Below, piece by piece: positions 38,761-52,897 of a stretch of 64,000 nt of DNA. Numbering within the stretch: the first letter of the stretch is position 1; each line of letters opens with the position of its first letter. This DNA is from Duganella lactea. GTDB lineage: Bacteria; Pseudomonadota; Gammaproteobacteria; Burkholderiales; Burkholderiaceae_D. The DNA lies in the NCBI RefSeq assembly GCF_009857505.1, contig NZ_WWCP01000002.1:349114-413113 (forward strand), in the 5' to 3' direction. The position numbers and the translations under genes are program-made. Under the pieces are notes generated by a model. That model had not been told where the DNA came from and did no database searches. It saw only the letters and a list, made by a program, of their open reading frames with translations.

Positions 38761-39831
38761 ATGAAGCGCGATGACCTTCCAGCCGCCGATCTGGCGCCCG
38801 TTGCCGCCAAACTGGCGGGGCTGCGCCATGTGCACGACGACCAGCCGGGTATCGCCCGCAAAGCGCGCGGAAAACAGTTCCACTACGTCGACAGCGACGG
38901 CCACGCCGTCAAGGATGCCGACACGCTGGCCCGTATCAAATCGCTGGTGATTCCGCCGGCATGGACCGATGTCTGGATCTGCAAGCAGCCGCTGGGCCAT
39001 CTGCAGGCCACCGGCCGCGATGCGCGGGGACGCAAGCAATATCGCTATCACGCGCGCTGGCGCAGTCACCGCGACGAGGCGAAATATGAGCGCATGCTCA
39101 GCTTCGGCAAGGCGCTGCCGGCGATCCGCAAGGCGGTCGATGCGGCATTACGCAAGCCTGGACTGCCGCGTGAAAAGGTCTTGGCCACCATCGTCTATCT
39201 GCTGGAAGCGACCTTGATGCGGATCGGGAACGAGGAATATGCGCGCGAGAACAAATCCTTCGGTTTGACCACGCTGCGCGACCGCCATGTGCGGCTCAAT
39301 GGCGGAAAAGTGGAATTCCGCTTCCGTGGCAAGAGCGGCGTGCATCACGCGGTGGCGGTTCACGATAAACGACTGGCGCGTATCATCGCCCGCATCCGCG
39401 ATTTGCCGGGACAGGAGCTGTTCCAGTACGAAGATGACGACGGCGAACCGCATGCCATCGATTCGGCGGACGTCAACGACTACCTGCAATCGGTCACCGG
39501 CGCGGATTACACCGCCAAGGACTTCCGCACCTGGGCCGGCACCGTGCTGGCCGCCGTCGCGCTACAGGAGTATGAAAAATACGACTCCGAGGCGCAGGCC
39601 AAAAAGAACGTGGTGCAGGCGATTGAATCCGTCGCGAAAAAACTCGGCAATACACCGACCATCTGCCGCAAATGCTATGTGCACCCGGCAGTCATCGAGT
39701 CCTACCTCGACGGCACCATGCTGACCGCCCTGCGCCGCCGTGCGCAGCAAGAACTCAAGGAAGACCTGTACGCGCTGCACCCGGAGGAAGCCGCCGTCCT
39801 CGCCCTGCTCCAACAGCGTCTGCAACGTTAG
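38761..39831 (+). CDS. DNA topoisomerase IB (poxvirus type)
   Basis: Type IB topoisomerases relax supercoils by cutting one strand through a 3'-phosphotyrosine. The 356-residue protein has the N-terminal domain with DADTLARIKSLVIPPAW and a catalytic domain with RIGNEEYARENKSFGLTTL, KDFRTWAGT and the nucleophile in YVHPAVIESY (Y315). AAGGA precedes the ATG at 38761; the longer in-frame start is not supported. Such genes are common accessory genes in Burkholderiales and actinobacteria. Confidence 0.93.
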   Translation: MKRDDLPAADLAPVAAKLAGLRHVHDDQPGIARKARGKQFHYVDSDGHAVKDADTLARIKSLVIPPAWTDVWICKQPLGHLQATGRDARGRKQYRYHARWRSHRDEAKYERMLSFGKALPAIRKAVDAALRKPGLPREKVLATIVYLLEATLMRIGNEEYARENKSFGLTTLRDRHVRLNGGKVEFRFRGKSGVHHAVAVHDKRLARIIARIRDLPGQELFQYEDDDGEPHAIDSADVNDYLQSVTGADYTAKDFRTWAGTVLAAVALQEYEKYDSEAQAKKNVVQAIESVAKKLGNTPTICRKCYVHPAVIESYLDGTMLTALRRRAQQELKEDLYALHPEEAAVLALLQQRLQR

Positions 39832-39901
39832 CCGCGTCTCCGTTCAGTGAAGTTCAGTCGCGCCGGTTTGGCCTGGCTCAAACGGGAGTAGAATTGTGTG
39901 A

Positions 39902-40336
39902 ATGAATAAGCCACTGTCGTTCCCTTTCCCCATCCGCAAGGAGTGCCCGCCGGGTGCTTGCGTGTGCGGCCGCGATGCCTTGCTGGATGCGTGGGAGCAG
40001 GCGCCGGACGACACGGATATTCGTGTCCTGAAACTCACGCGCGAGGAAGAGAAGCGACTGATCGGGGCGATCGAGGGCGTCGCTTCATATGAGGACCTGG
40101 ACCGCATCAACCGCAAGCTGCGCGAACTGCTGGGCATTACGCTGACCATCACGCCATCGCCGCACGGCGTCAGCACGGTCATGGGCCTGTCGATCAAACT
40201 GGCCGAGCAGCCGGGCCTGTGCCGCAAGACGCATGAGGCGCTGCCGGCCGCCGTGCGCCGCTGCTTCCGCGGCAAGCCGGATATCGTCTACGCGCTGTTG
40301 AACGCGCGCGATCTGCTGCGCGAAGAGGACAGCTAG
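39902..40336 (+). CDS. Hypothetical protein with N-terminal CPPGACVC motif
   Basis: The 144-residue protein starts MNKPLSFPFPIRKECPPGACVC, with cysteines at 15, 20 and 22 that could bind metal or form a redox site, then a charged helical middle (LTREEEKRLIGAIEG) and a C-terminal part ending RDLLREEDS. There is no signal peptide or membrane segment. I do not recognise the family. It follows topoisomerase IB by 70 bases on the same strand and its stop overlaps that of the convergent transporter gene by four bases. Confidence 0.6.
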   Translation: MNKPLSFPFPIRKECPPGACVCGRDALLDAWEQAPDDTDIRVLKLTREEEKRLIGAIEGVASYEDLDRINRKLRELLGITLTITPSPHGVSTVMGLSIKLAEQPGLCRKTHEALPAAVRRCFRGKPDIVYALLNARDLLREEDS

Positions 40337-41391
40337 TCAGCGTGAAATTCGCTGGCGGAGACGAACAAGTCCCAGGCCGCGATGAACATCGCTGCCACCA
40401 CCGGGCCGATGACGAAACCGTTCAGGCCAAACAAGGCCATGCCGCCGACCGTCGACAGCAGCACCACGTAATCGGGCATCTTGGTGTCCTGGCCCACCAG
40501 GATCGGGCGCAAGAAGTTATCCACCAGGCCAATGACGAAGACACCGAACACGATCAGGCTAACGCCCTGCCACACCGCGCCCGTGGCCAGGAAGTACACC
40601 GCCACCGGCGCCCAGACGATGGCCGCCCCGACGGCAGGCAGCAGCGACAGAAAGGCCATCAGCACACCCCACAGCACCGGCGCGCGCACGTCGAGGAACC
40701 AGAACGCCAGACCGCCAAGCGCCCCCTGCGCGATGGCGACCAGGATGTTGCCCTTGACGGTGGCGCGGATCACGGTAGTGAAATTCTGGAACAGCCGCTG
40801 CTTGTATTTGCGGCTCAGCGGCACCGCCTCGCGGATGCGCTTTGCCAGCTTGTCACCGTCGCGCAGCAGGAAGAACAGAAGGTAAAGCAAAATGCAAAGA
40901 CTGGTCAGGAAATCGAAGGTGTACAGGCCGGCGTTGATGGCGCGCTTGGCCACTTCCTGGCTCACTTGCGATGCCGCCTCGGTCAGCTTGTCCTGCAGGT
41001 AAGCGAGGCTGGTCAGGTGGAAGCGGTCCAGCAGCGACACCATCCAGTTCGGCAGCGCCGCCATGATTTTATTGAAGAACATGCCCACCGTGATTTCACC
41101 GGAACGCACCAGCTCCACCACGGAAGACGCCTGATTGACGATCGAAATCGAGACCAGCGTCAGTGGCAGGATGACCATCACCACAATCAGCAATAGCGTC
41201 AGCATCGAGGCCAGGCCGGCGCGATTGCGGGTGCGCTGCAACAGCCAGCGGTAAACCGGCGCGAACAGGATCGCCAGGATCACGCCCCAGAAAATCGCTC
41301 CGCCATATGGCGCCAGTATCCAGCCGAATCCAATGGTGACGAGGGCCAGCAGGAACAGGAAAACCTTTTGTTGGAACGAGAAAGGGGGCAT
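40333..41391 (-). CDS. AI-2E family transporter (membrane protein)
   Basis: The 352-residue protein has about eight hydrophobic helices with the family's typical parts: LAPYGGAIFWGVILAILFAPVYRW-like start, FLDVRAPVLWGVLMAFLSLLPAVGA and the C-terminal DYVVLLSTVGGMALFGLNGFVIGPVVAA. Members export small molecules or act as antiporters; substrate cannot be read here. It is three bases after def and the last gene of the smc-zipA-ligA-galU-def series. Confidence 0.9.
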   Translation of the reverse strand: MPPFSFQQKVFLFLLALVTIGFGWILAPYGGAIFWGVILAILFAPVYRWLLQRTRNRAGLASMLTLLLIVVMVILPLTLVSISIVNQASSVVELVRSGEITVGMFFNKIMAALPNWMVSLLDRFHLTSLAYLQDKLTEAASQVSQEVAKRAINAGLYTFDFLTSLCILLYLLFFLLRDGDKLAKRIREAVPLSRKYKQRLFQNFTTVIRATVKGNILVAIAQGALGGLAFWFLDVRAPVLWGVLMAFLSLLPAVGAAIVWAPVAVYFLATGAVWQGVSLIVFGVFVIGLVDNFLRPILVGQDTKMPDYVVLLSTVGGMALFGLNGFVIGPVVAAMFIAAWDLFVSASEFHAD

Positions 41392-41394
41392 GGA

Positions 41395-41931
41395 TCAGTC
41401 GTCGTCGTTGGGGTCGAGATCGGGGAACATCACTTCGGTGAAGCCGAACCTGGAAAAGTCCTTGATGCGCATCGGGTACAACTTGCCCAGCAGGTGGTCC
41501 ACCTCGTGCTGCACCACGCGCGCGTGGAAGCCGTCCACTTCGCGCCTGATCGGCTGGTTGTACTCATCCACGCCCTCGTAGCGCAGCTTGATGTAGCGCG
41601 GCACGCTGCCGCGCAGACCGGGCACCGACAGGCAACCTTCGAAGCCCTCTTCCATTTCGTCCGACAAAGGCGACAGCACGGGATTGATTAATACCGTTTC
41701 CGGCACCTGCGGCGCATCCGGGTAGCGCGTGTTCTGCTTGAAGCCAAAGATCACCAGTTGCAGGTTGACGCCGATCTGCGGCGCCGCCAGCCCGGCGCCA
41801 TTGGCCGCGTGCATGGTGTCGAACATGTCCGCGATCAGCTGACGCATGGCCGGCGTGTCGAATTCCGTCACCGGCTCGGCGACGCGCAGCAGGCGCGGAT
41901 CGCCCATCTTCAGAATCTCGCGGACGGTCAT
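41395..41931 (-). CDS. def: Peptide deformylase
   Basis: Deformylase removes the formyl group from new N-termini. All three motifs are present in the 178-residue protein: [19 protein letters not shown] and [10 protein letters not shown] (metal-binding HExxH). The ATG overlaps the galU stop (TAATG), so it is translationally coupled to galU, an uncommon position compared with the usual def-fmt pair. A second copy near fmt elsewhere in the genome is plausible. Confidence 0.95.
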   Translation of the reverse strand: MTVREILKMGDPRLLRVAEPVTEFDTPAMRQLIADMFDTMHAANGAGLAAPQIGVNLQLVIFGFKQNTRYPDAPQVPETVLINPVLSPLSDEMEEGFEGCLSVPGLRGSVPRYIKLRYEGVDEYNQPIRREVDGFHARVVQHEVDHLLGKLYPMRIKDFSRFGFTEVMFPDLDPNDDD

Positions 41932-42827
41932 TACGCGTATCCTTTAATCTGGCATTGCAATTCACTCAGGAACTCGCGGAAGGCGTCGCCGGTTTCGGCG
42001 TGCTTGAGGCCCATCGCGGTGGTGGCTTTCAAGTAGCCCAGTTTGGAGCCGCAGTCGTAGCGGGTGCCGTCGTAGCGGTAGGCCAGTACGCGCTCGCTCT
42101 TCATCAGCGCGGCGATGCCGTCGGTTAGCTGAATCTCGCCGCCGGCGCCGGTGGACAGATTTTCGAGATAATCGAAGATGCGACCGGACAGCACATAACG
42201 TCCCACCACCGCCAGCGTGGACGGCGCCTGTTCCGGCGACGGCTTCTCAACGATGCCGTGCACCAGCTCCAGATTTTCCCGATAGTTGCTGGCACTGACG
42301 ATGCCGTACTGGCGCGTTGCCTCGCGTGGCACGTCGTGTACGGCCAGGATGCTGGAGCGTTCATACGCATACAAGTCCACCATCTGCGCCAATACCGGCT
42401 TGACGCCATCGGCGGTGTCCATGAAGTCGTCCGCCAGCAGCACGGCGAACGGTTCGTCGCCCACCACCGGACGTGCGCACAGCACCGCATGGCCAAGCCC
42501 CAGCGGCGCGTGCTGGCGGATATAGATGCAGTTGACATGCTTGGGAATCACGTTCTGCACCAGTTCCAGCAACTGCCGCTTGTTGGCCGCCTCCAGCTCG
42601 GCCTCCAGCTCATAGGCGGTGTCGAAATGGTCTTCGATGGCGCGTTTGTTGCGGCCGGTGATGAACACCATTTCGGTGATGCCGGCCGCCACCGCCTCCT
42701 CCACCGCGTACTGAATCAGCGGCTTGTCGACGATGGGCAGCATCTCCTTCGGCTGCGCCTTGGTCGCGGGAAGGAATCGACTACCAAGACCGGCAACCGG
42801 AAATACGGCTTTTCTGATTTTCTGCAT
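41931..42827 (-). CDS. galU: UTP-glucose-1-phosphate uridylyltransferase
   Basis: GalU makes UDP-glucose for lipopolysaccharide, exopolysaccharide and trehalose/glycan pathways. The 298-residue protein has [23 protein letters not shown] (nucleotide-binding loop), the metal/nucleotide segment [17 protein letters not shown] and the C-terminal [12 protein letters not shown]. It begins four bases after ligA. Confidence 0.96.
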   Translation of the reverse strand: MQKIRKAVFPVAGLGSRFLPATKAQPKEMLPIVDKPLIQYAVEEAVAAGITEMVFITGRNKRAIEDHFDTAYELEAELEAANKRQLLELVQNVIPKHVNCIYIRQHAPLGLGHAVLCARPVVGDEPFAVLLADDFMDTADGVKPVLAQMVDLYAYERSSILAVHDVPREATRQYGIVSASNYRENLELVHGIVEKPSPEQAPSTLAVVGRYVLSGRIFDYLENLSTGAGGEIQLTDGIAALMKSERVLAYRYDGTRYDCGSKLGYLKATTAMGLKHAETGDAFREFLSELQCQIKGYA

Positions 42828-42831
42828 AGTT

Positions 42832-46366
<3,535 letters not shown>

Positions 46367-46370
<4 letters not shown>

Positions 46371-49300
46371 GCTGCTTGTGCCTCGGTAGCGAAGTTTGCG
46401 GCGGATTCCATATCCACCGCCACGATGCGCGATACACCCTGCTCCTGCATCGTCACACCGATCAGTTGATTGGCCATCTCCATCGCAATCTTGTTGTGCG
46501 AGATGAAGAGGAATTGTGTGTGTTCAGACATGCGCTTGACCATGCGGCAGAAGCGCTCGGTATTGGCGTCGTCCAGCGGCGCGTCCACCTCGTCCAGGAG
46601 GCAGAACGGCGCGGGATTAAGGCGGAACATGGAAAACACCAGCGCGGTGGCGGTCAACGCCTTCTCGCCACCGGATAGCAGGTGAATGGTGGCGTTCTTC
46701 TTGCCCGGCGGCTGGGCCATGACCTGCACGCCGGAGTCCAGAATTTCGTCACCGGTCATGATCAGCTTCGCCTGGCCGCCGCCAAACAGAATCGGGAACA
46801 GCTCGGAGAAGTGACCGTTGACGCGGTCGAAGGTGTCCTGCAGCAGATCGCGCGTTTCCTTGTCGATCCTGGTGATGGCGTCTTCCAGCGTGGCGATCGC
46901 CTCCTGCAAATCGGCGTTTTGCGCATCGAGGAAATTCTTGCGCTCGGAGGCGGTGGCCAGTTCGTCCAGCGCCGCCAGGTTGACGGCGCCGAGCAGCGAA
47001 ATGGCGTTGGTCAGGCGCGTCACCTCACCTTGCAGATACGACGCCTTCATCTCCGGATGCAGCTTCTCGGCCAGCGCCGCCTCGTCGGCCTGCACCTCGG
47101 CCAGTTGCGCGGCAAACTGCTCCTGGTTCAGACGCGCGGCCTGCTCCTTCAGTTGCAGTTCCATGATTTTGTCGCGCTGCGGTTGCAGCGCGCGCTCGCT
47201 CGACATGCGGCCTTCCTCGAACATGCGCATCTGCTGCGCGATCTGATCGAGTTCGTGGCGCGCATCGGACAGCGCCTTCTCCTGTTCGGTGCGACGATCC
47301 AGCAGCTCCTGCAAGCCTTCGTTGGCCGTGCCCTGCTCCAGGCCCTCCAGCTCCATGCGGCCGGCTTCCATGCTCTCGGTCACCTGCGCCACCTGCGCGC
47401 TGGCGGTGGCGATCGTGCGGCGGAATTCCTCGATCTTGCTGCGCTGAGTCTTTTCCGCGAACTGCGCTTCCTGCGCGGCACGTTCCAGATCGCGCAGCAC
47501 GGCGCGAGCGTCCGCCAGGCGCTGCTCTTTTTGCAGGAAGTCGGTCTGACCGTCTTCGTGCGAGCCTTGCAGTTCGCCCAGCTCCATATCCAGCTGCTCG
47601 AACTTCTCTTCGGATTCCAGCTTGATCTGGGTTTGTTCCTCTTCCTGCGCGGTGATCTCCGCCAGATCGGCCTCGATCTGCGTGCTACGCTGGTTAAAGC
47701 GCGCCTCGATCTCCGACAGCTTCACCACATCCAGTTGCAACGTATGCACCGACTGCTGCAGGCTTTGCAGCTTGGCGCGATATTCGGTGACACGACGCGA
47801 CAGGTCGGAAACGGCGGCGTCCGCGCGCACCGCGCGTGTACGCGCTTCGTCGGCCAGCATCTGCTGCGCGCGCAACTGCTTGGTGATGTTGTCGATTTCC
47901 TGCTGGCGTCCCAACATGCCATCCTGCTCGGAGTCGGCGGCGTAGAAACGCACACTGCTCTGCGTGACCACGTGGCCCTGGCGCGTGATGATGCTGCCGC
48001 CGGCCGGCAGCTTGGCGCGGTCATTGAAAGCTTCGGCCGTGTCTTCGGCAAAGTAGACGTTGTGCAGCCAGTCCTGCAACAAGCCGCGCAAGCCGGGGTC
48101 GTTCAACTTCAGCAGCGACAGGAACGGCTTCAGGCCGGGCGCCTCCAGCGGGGCCGGCGGCACGGCGGCCGATGGCGCGAACAACGCCAGCTTGGCCGGT
48201 GGGGCGTCGCTGAAGAAGGCCTTGGCCCACTCGATGTTCGACATTTGCAGCGCCGACGTGCGTTCGCGCAGCACCGATTCCAGCGCCTGCTCCCAGCCGG
48301 CTTCGATATGCAGTTTCTGCCAAAGGCGCGGCAGCGACTCCAGTTCGTGCTTCTGCAGCCACGGCGTGACCTTGCCCTGCGTCTGCACCCGCTCCTGCAT
48401 CTGGCGCAGCGCGTTCAAACGCGCTTCCAGCTGCGCGTTGGCGGCGGTTTCGCTGTTGACCTGCTGCTGCGCTTCCTGCCGCTCCTGCTCCAGTTTCGGC
48501 TGCTGTTCCAGCGCCTCTTCAAGGATCAAGCTCTGCTCTTCCAGCGCCTGCTGCTTCTCTTCCAGTTGCAGGCGCAGATTGGACAGGTGCGCGCTGTCCG
48601 GCATGCTCAGGCCGTTCTTCTCCTGTTGCAGGCGCTCGCGCCGCACGGCCAGGCCGTTGAGGATATTGTTGGCGTTGCGCTGATGCGCGGATTCCAGTTC
48701 CAGCTGCTGCTGCGCCTGCATGATGCGGGAGCGCGATTCCGTACTGCGGGTCTGCGCTTCCCTCCACACCTGTTCCAGCATCGGCAGCGATTCGGCCTTT
48801 TGCTCGGCCATCATCCGCGCCTCTTCCACCTTGGCGCCCAGTTCTTCCAGCGAGAACTCGGCTTCCTCGATTTGCTCGCCGGTTTCGGTGGCCTGGCGCT
48901 GCCACTGGTCGCGCTGCGCGGTCAGTGCGGCCAACTGCGCCTGCAAGCGCCCACGCGACTCCACCACGAACTTGATCTGCGCTTCCAGGCTGCCGATTTC
49001 GGCGTTGGTCTGATACAGCGCGCCCTGCGCGCTATGCAGGCGGTCGCCGGCGGCAAAGTGCGACTGGCGCATGTGCTCCAGCGACAGTTCGACGTTGCGC
49101 AGCTTGGCGGTTTGCTCTTCCAGATCGTTCTGCGCCTGTTCGACGTCGCGGAAGTACTTTTTTTGCTCGTTCTCGGCCTCGATCTTGCGCAGCAGCCAAA
49201 GCAGTTTTTGCTTCTCTTCCTGGTCGGCCTGCAACTGGTGGAAGCGGGTCGCCACGGCGGCCTGGCTTTCCAGCTTTTCCAGATTGGTATTCAGCTCGCG

Positions 49301-49894
49301 CAGGATATCTTCCACCCGCAGCAGGTTCTCGCGCGTGTCGTGCAGACGGTTTTCGGTTTCGCGGCGGCGCTCCTTGTACTTCGAGACGCCGGCGGCTTCT
49401 TCGAGGAATACGCGCAGTTCTTCCGGGCGCGATTCGATAATCCGCGAAATCATGCCCTGGCCAATGATGGCGTAAGCGCGCGGCCCCAGGCCCGTGCCGA
49501 GGAAAATATCCTGGATGTCGCGACGGCGCACCGGCTGGCCGTTGATGTAGTAGGTGGAGGTGCCGTCGCGCGTCAGCGTGCGCTTGACGGCGATTTCGGC
49601 GTACTGGCCCCACTGGCCGGCGGCCTTGCCGGCATTGTTATCAAACACCAGCTCCACCGACGAGCGTCCGGCCGGCTTGCGATGGGTCGAGCCGTTGAAG
49701 ATGACGTCCTGCATCGACTCGCCACGCAGCTCGGACGCTTTCGATTCGCCCAGCACCCAGCGCACGGCATCGATAATGTTCGACTTGCCGCAACCATTGG
49801 GACCCACCACGCCAACCAACTGACCCGGCACCTGGAAATTGGTGGGATCAACGAAAGACTTAAATCCCGACAATTTAATGGAGGATAGACGCAC
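46367..49894 (-). CDS. smc: Chromosome segregation protein SMC
   Basis: SMC dimers organise and separate chromosomes together with ScpA/ScpB. The 1175-residue protein has the N-terminal Walker A GPNGCGKSNIIDAVRWVLGE, a long coiled coil (about 165-500), the hinge (about 510-650), the returning coiled coil and the C-terminal ABC signature LLSGGEKALTATALVF followed by Walker B FCLLDEVDAPLDDAN. It is the first gene of the six-gene series ending at the AI-2E-family transporter. Confidence 0.97.
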
Positions 49895-49987
49895 GTTGTT
49901 TTATCTAGGTGTTTGGGCTGGAAAATTTCACAATAATACCATTTAGCGCATCATATCAGGCCGAAAAAGGATCGCGCTACACCGTTG

Positions 49988-50614
49988 TCAGCGCAGCTGC
50001 GGCTTGGGCGCTTGCCACACGGCGCGGGTATAGGGATGATCGCGGCCGGACAGGTAGGTGGCCACCTGGGCGATCCACTTCTCGGCCGGAATCGGCTGCA
50101 GGCGCGGCGCCACCAGCAGCACCGGCACGCACAGCGCCACCAGCACCCGGCTCAGGGCCATCTGGCGCTCAGCGTTGGCGTAGCCGATGAAGGCGGCCGC
50201 CACCAGCAGGCCGAGCACGCAGCCGGTCCAGGCTTCGGAGGGCGAATGGGCATCGACGTGGATGCGCGACATGGCGATCAGCACCGCCAGCGCCACGCCC
50301 ACGGTACTGCTCAGCATCTGCGTCCAAGGCGGCAGCGAGCGGGTAATCAGGAAGGCCGCCACCGGATAAACGCCGGCGGCGCGCATCGCATGGCCGCTGA
50401 AACCGGCGAATTCAACCGATTCGATACCGATGGCCCAGCCCATGAAGGCGAGCTTGGTCAGCACCACCAGCGCCATGCCGCCGCCGAACAGCAGCGCCCA
50501 GGTCCACGTCAATCGCCACGATTTGCCGGCCAGCAGCCATACCGCGATGGCGATGCCGATCGGCCCCGTCACCGCCAGACCGCCTGCCACACTTAACCAA
50601 TGCCACCAAAACAT
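49988..50614 (-). CDS. PAP2-like phosphatase family membrane protein
   Basis: The 208-residue protein has about six hydrophobic helices and two of the three PAP2 motifs: FSGHAMRAAG and SRIHVDAHSPSEAWTG. In the last, the final acidic residue is glutamate instead of the usual aspartate, and the first motif (K-x6-RP) is not intact. It probably acts on a lipid phosphate or pyrophosphate, but activity is uncertain. The ATG at 50614 (MFWWHWLSVAGG) suits a membrane start better than the longer frame. Confidence 0.75.
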   Translation of the reverse strand: MFWWHWLSVAGGLAVTGPIGIAIAVWLLAGKSWRLTWTWALLFGGGMALVVLTKLAFMGWAIGIESVEFAGFSGHAMRAAGVYPVAAFLITRSLPPWTQMLSSTVGVALAVLIAMSRIHVDAHSPSEAWTGCVLGLLVAAAFIGYANAERQMALSRVLVALCVPVLLVAPRLQPIPAEKWIAQVATYLSGRDHPYTRAVWQAPKPQLR

Positions 50615-50696
50615 CGTACACTTTCTATTCCGCTGAATGACCACATTTTAGCCTTCATTGCAGCGCAACAAAAGTTAAGTTCAAGTTAAAGTGAAA

Positions 50697-51296
50697 ATGC
50701 TCCTACTCGGCAAGTCCACCTCCATCAACGTCCGCAAAGTATTGTGGACCTGCGCTGAAATCGGCGTTCCGTACCAGCTTGAGCAATCCAGCGGGGCCGA
50801 CGTGCGGCAGATCAATCCCAACGCCATGGTGCCGGTGGTGATCGATGACGGCCAGGTGCTGTGGGAGTCCAATACCATTTGCCGCTATCTGGCGGGCAAG
50901 CATGGCCGCGAAGATCTGCTGCCGGCCGCGCCGATGGCGCGCGCCCAGGTGGAAAAATGGATGGACTGGCAGGCAACGGAACTGAACACGGCGTGGCGCT
51001 ACGCCTTCATGGCGCTGGTGCGTGGCAGCGCCGCGCATACCGATCCAGCCGCCATTGAGGCCAGCATCAGGGAATGGAATCGCCTGATGGCGCTGCTCGA
51101 TGCGCAGCTTGCCGCCACCGGCGCCTGGGTCGCGGGCGACAGCTTCACGCTGGCCGACATCGTGCTGGGCCTGTCGTTCAATCGCTGGTTATCGACGCCG
51201 ATGACGCGGCCCGCGCTGCCGGCGCTGGACGCGTGGGCGGCGCGGCTGGGCAACCGTCCTGGCTGGCTGCAGCACGGCGCCAACGGCACGCCGTAA
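50697..51296 (+). CDS. Glutathione S-transferase family protein
   Basis: The roughly 199-residue protein has a thioredoxin-like N-terminal domain (LLLGKSTSINVRKVLWTCAEIG, cis-proline segment MVPVVIDDG, ESNTICRYLA) and an all-helical C-terminal domain (ADIVLGLSFNRWL). The substrate is unknown. Start is the ATG at 50697, with an in-frame GTG at 50691 possible. It ends one base before the convergent LysR gene. Confidence 0.9.
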   Translation: MLLLGKSTSINVRKVLWTCAEIGVPYQLEQSSGADVRQINPNAMVPVVIDDGQVLWESNTICRYLAGKHGREDLLPAAPMARAQVEKWMDWQATELNTAWRYAFMALVRGSAAHTDPAAIEASIREWNRLMALLDAQLAATGAWVAGDSFTLADIVLGLSFNRWLSTPMTRPALPALDAWAARLGNRPGWLQHGANGTP

Positions 51297-52172
51297 TCAG
51301 CGCAAACCGAAATGCTTCACCACGAAATCGACGAAGCTATTCAGCTTCGGCGTGGCCTGCCGGCCGCGCGGATAAATCAGATGCAGCGGCCGCAGCGGCG
51401 GCATGTGGTCGCGCAGTAGCGGCACCAGGCGGCCATCGGCGACTTCTTCGCTGACGACGATTTCCGCGAGCATGACCAGACCATAGCCGTTCAGCGCCAT
51501 CTGCTTGAGCGCCTGGCCATTGTTGGAGCGGAAGCGGCTGGGTTGAGGCGTGGCCTCGGCATTCAGCCGCCAGCGCACCACGCGGCGCCAGTGCAGGAAA
51601 TCCAGGCACTGGTGTTGCGCCAGATCGGCCGGCGTGTGCGGCGCGCCGTGGCGCGCCAGGTAGGCCGGCGAGGCGCAGATCACCATGCCGTAGGGCTTAA
51701 GCGGGCGAGCGATCATGGTGGAATCTTCCAGCCGCCCGATGCGGATCGCGGCGTCCAGCCCCTCCTCCACGACGTCGGAGATGCGTTCGCTCAACTCCAG
51801 ATCCACGCTGACTTCGGGATGCGCTGCCATGTAGTCCGGCAACCGGGGCGCCAGCAAGGCGCTGCCGAAGGCGACCGGGGCGCTGATGCGCAGATTGCCG
51901 CGCGCGCCGCTACGCATCGCCAAGGCGCCCGACTCCGCGCTCTGCACGTGGACGAGAATCTGTCGGCATTGCTCGCAGTACTGCTCGCCGATCTCGGTCA
52001 GGCTCTGGCGGCGCGTGGTGCGGTTCAGCAAGCGCGCGCCGAGCCGCTGCTCCAGCTCGGCGATATGCTTGCCGACCATCACCACCGACATCTCGAACAC
52101 CCTGGCGGCGGCCGTGAAGCTGCCCGCGTCGGCCACGCCGACAAACACTTCCATGCTGCGCAATCTGTCCAT
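51297..52172 (-). CDS. LysR family transcriptional regulator
   Basis: The 291-residue protein has an N-terminal winged helix-turn-helix (MEVFVGVADAGSFTAAARVFEMS, LGARLLNRTTRRQSLTEIG) and a LysR substrate-binding domain (GNLRISAPVAFG). It is divergent from a LysE-type exporter gene, the usual layout for a regulator controlling its neighbour. Two palindromes lie near its start (52172-52184 overlapping the start codon and 52201-52218). Confidence 0.92.
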   Translation of the reverse strand: MDRLRSMEVFVGVADAGSFTAAARVFEMSVVMVGKHIAELEQRLGARLLNRTTRRQSLTEIGEQYCEQCRQILVHVQSAESGALAMRSGARGNLRISAPVAFGSALLAPRLPDYMAAHPEVSVDLELSERISDVVEEGLDAAIRIGRLEDSTMIARPLKPYGMVICASPAYLARHGAPHTPADLAQHQCLDFLHWRRVVRWRLNAEATPQPSRFRSNNGQALKQMALNGYGLVMLAEIVVSEEVADGRLVPLLRDHMPPLRPLHLIYPRGRQATPKLNSFVDFVVKHFGLR

Positions 52173-52200
52173 GATTGTGAATCACTGGTTAAAAATATTG

Positions 52201-52218
52201 TAAATGGTAGAGCATTTA
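52201..52218. promoter_or_regulatory. Palindrome in the lysR-lysE divergent region
   Basis: TAAATG and CATTTA flank a six-base spacer in the AT-rich 98-base region between the divergent genes. It is a candidate operator for the LysR protein; no binding data are available. Confidence 0.4.
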
Positions 52219-52270
52219 TGTTTTCCCGGGTTAAAACGATACTGAGTTTTTCCTTTGCGGAGTGACTACG

Positions 52271-52897
52271 ATGAGTTTTTCCACCTGGCTGCTGTTCGTT
52301 TCCGTGTCACTGGTCGCCGCCTTCAGTCCGGGACCGGGCGTGCTAATGGCAATCTCGACCGCATCCAGCCATGGCGCGCGGCGGGCGTTTTACAGCTCTG
52401 CGGGCAATGCGCTGGGGGTGTTTATCGTTGCCACCACGGCGGTGACCGGACTGGGGCTGTTGCTGAAAGCGTCCGAACTGGCGTTTGGATTGCTGAAACT
52501 GGCCGGCGCGGCGTATCTGATCCACCTCGGCATCAAGGCTTGGCGTAACGCCGGCAAGCAGACTGCGGCGCAGGCGCAGCAACAGCCGGTGGCGGAAAGC
52601 CGGCTCAGCACGTTCCGCGCCGGGCTGCTGGTCGCCGTCAGCAATCCAAAGGCGATCCTGTTCTTTACTGCCGTGTTCCCGCAGTTTATGCCGCAAGACC
52701 ATATCGATCCGCTGCGCTTCCTGCTGCTGACGGCGACGTTCACCGCATGCACACTGCTGTCGCACTTCTTTTACGTCAGTTGCGCGGCGTGGGTGAAGCG
52801 CAATGTCACGGCCAGCGCCAGCCGCCGCCGCTTGGCGGGCCGCGGCACCGGCGTGGTGTTCATTGGCATGGGTGGCGCGCTGTTGACGGTGCGCTAA
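52271..52897 (+). CDS. LysE/RhtB family exporter
   Basis: The 208-residue membrane protein (about six helices) has the family features SLVAAFSPGPGVLMAIST, GNALGVFIVATT, LKLAGAAYLIHLGIKAWR and VAVSNPKAILFFTAVFPQF. Members export amino acids or related metabolites. The ATG at 52271 is preferred because GGAG lies eight bases before it; an in-frame GTG is at 52262. Confidence 0.92.
   Translation: MSFSTWLLFVSVSLVAAFSPGPGVLMAISTASSHGARRAFYSSAGNALGVFIVATTAVTGLGLLLKASELAFGLLKLAGAAYLIHLGIKAWRNAGKQTAAQAQQQPVAESRLSTFRAGLLVAVSNPKAILFFTAVFPQFMPQDHIDPLRFLLLTATFTACTLLSHFFYVSCAAWVKRNVTASASRRRLAGRGTGVVFIGMGGALLTVR

Noticed and set aside
46682..49888. 1068-codon plus-strand frame opposite smc
   Set aside because: The Leu/Gln/Arg-rich translation mirrors the smc coiled coil read in antisense; no independent coding evidence.
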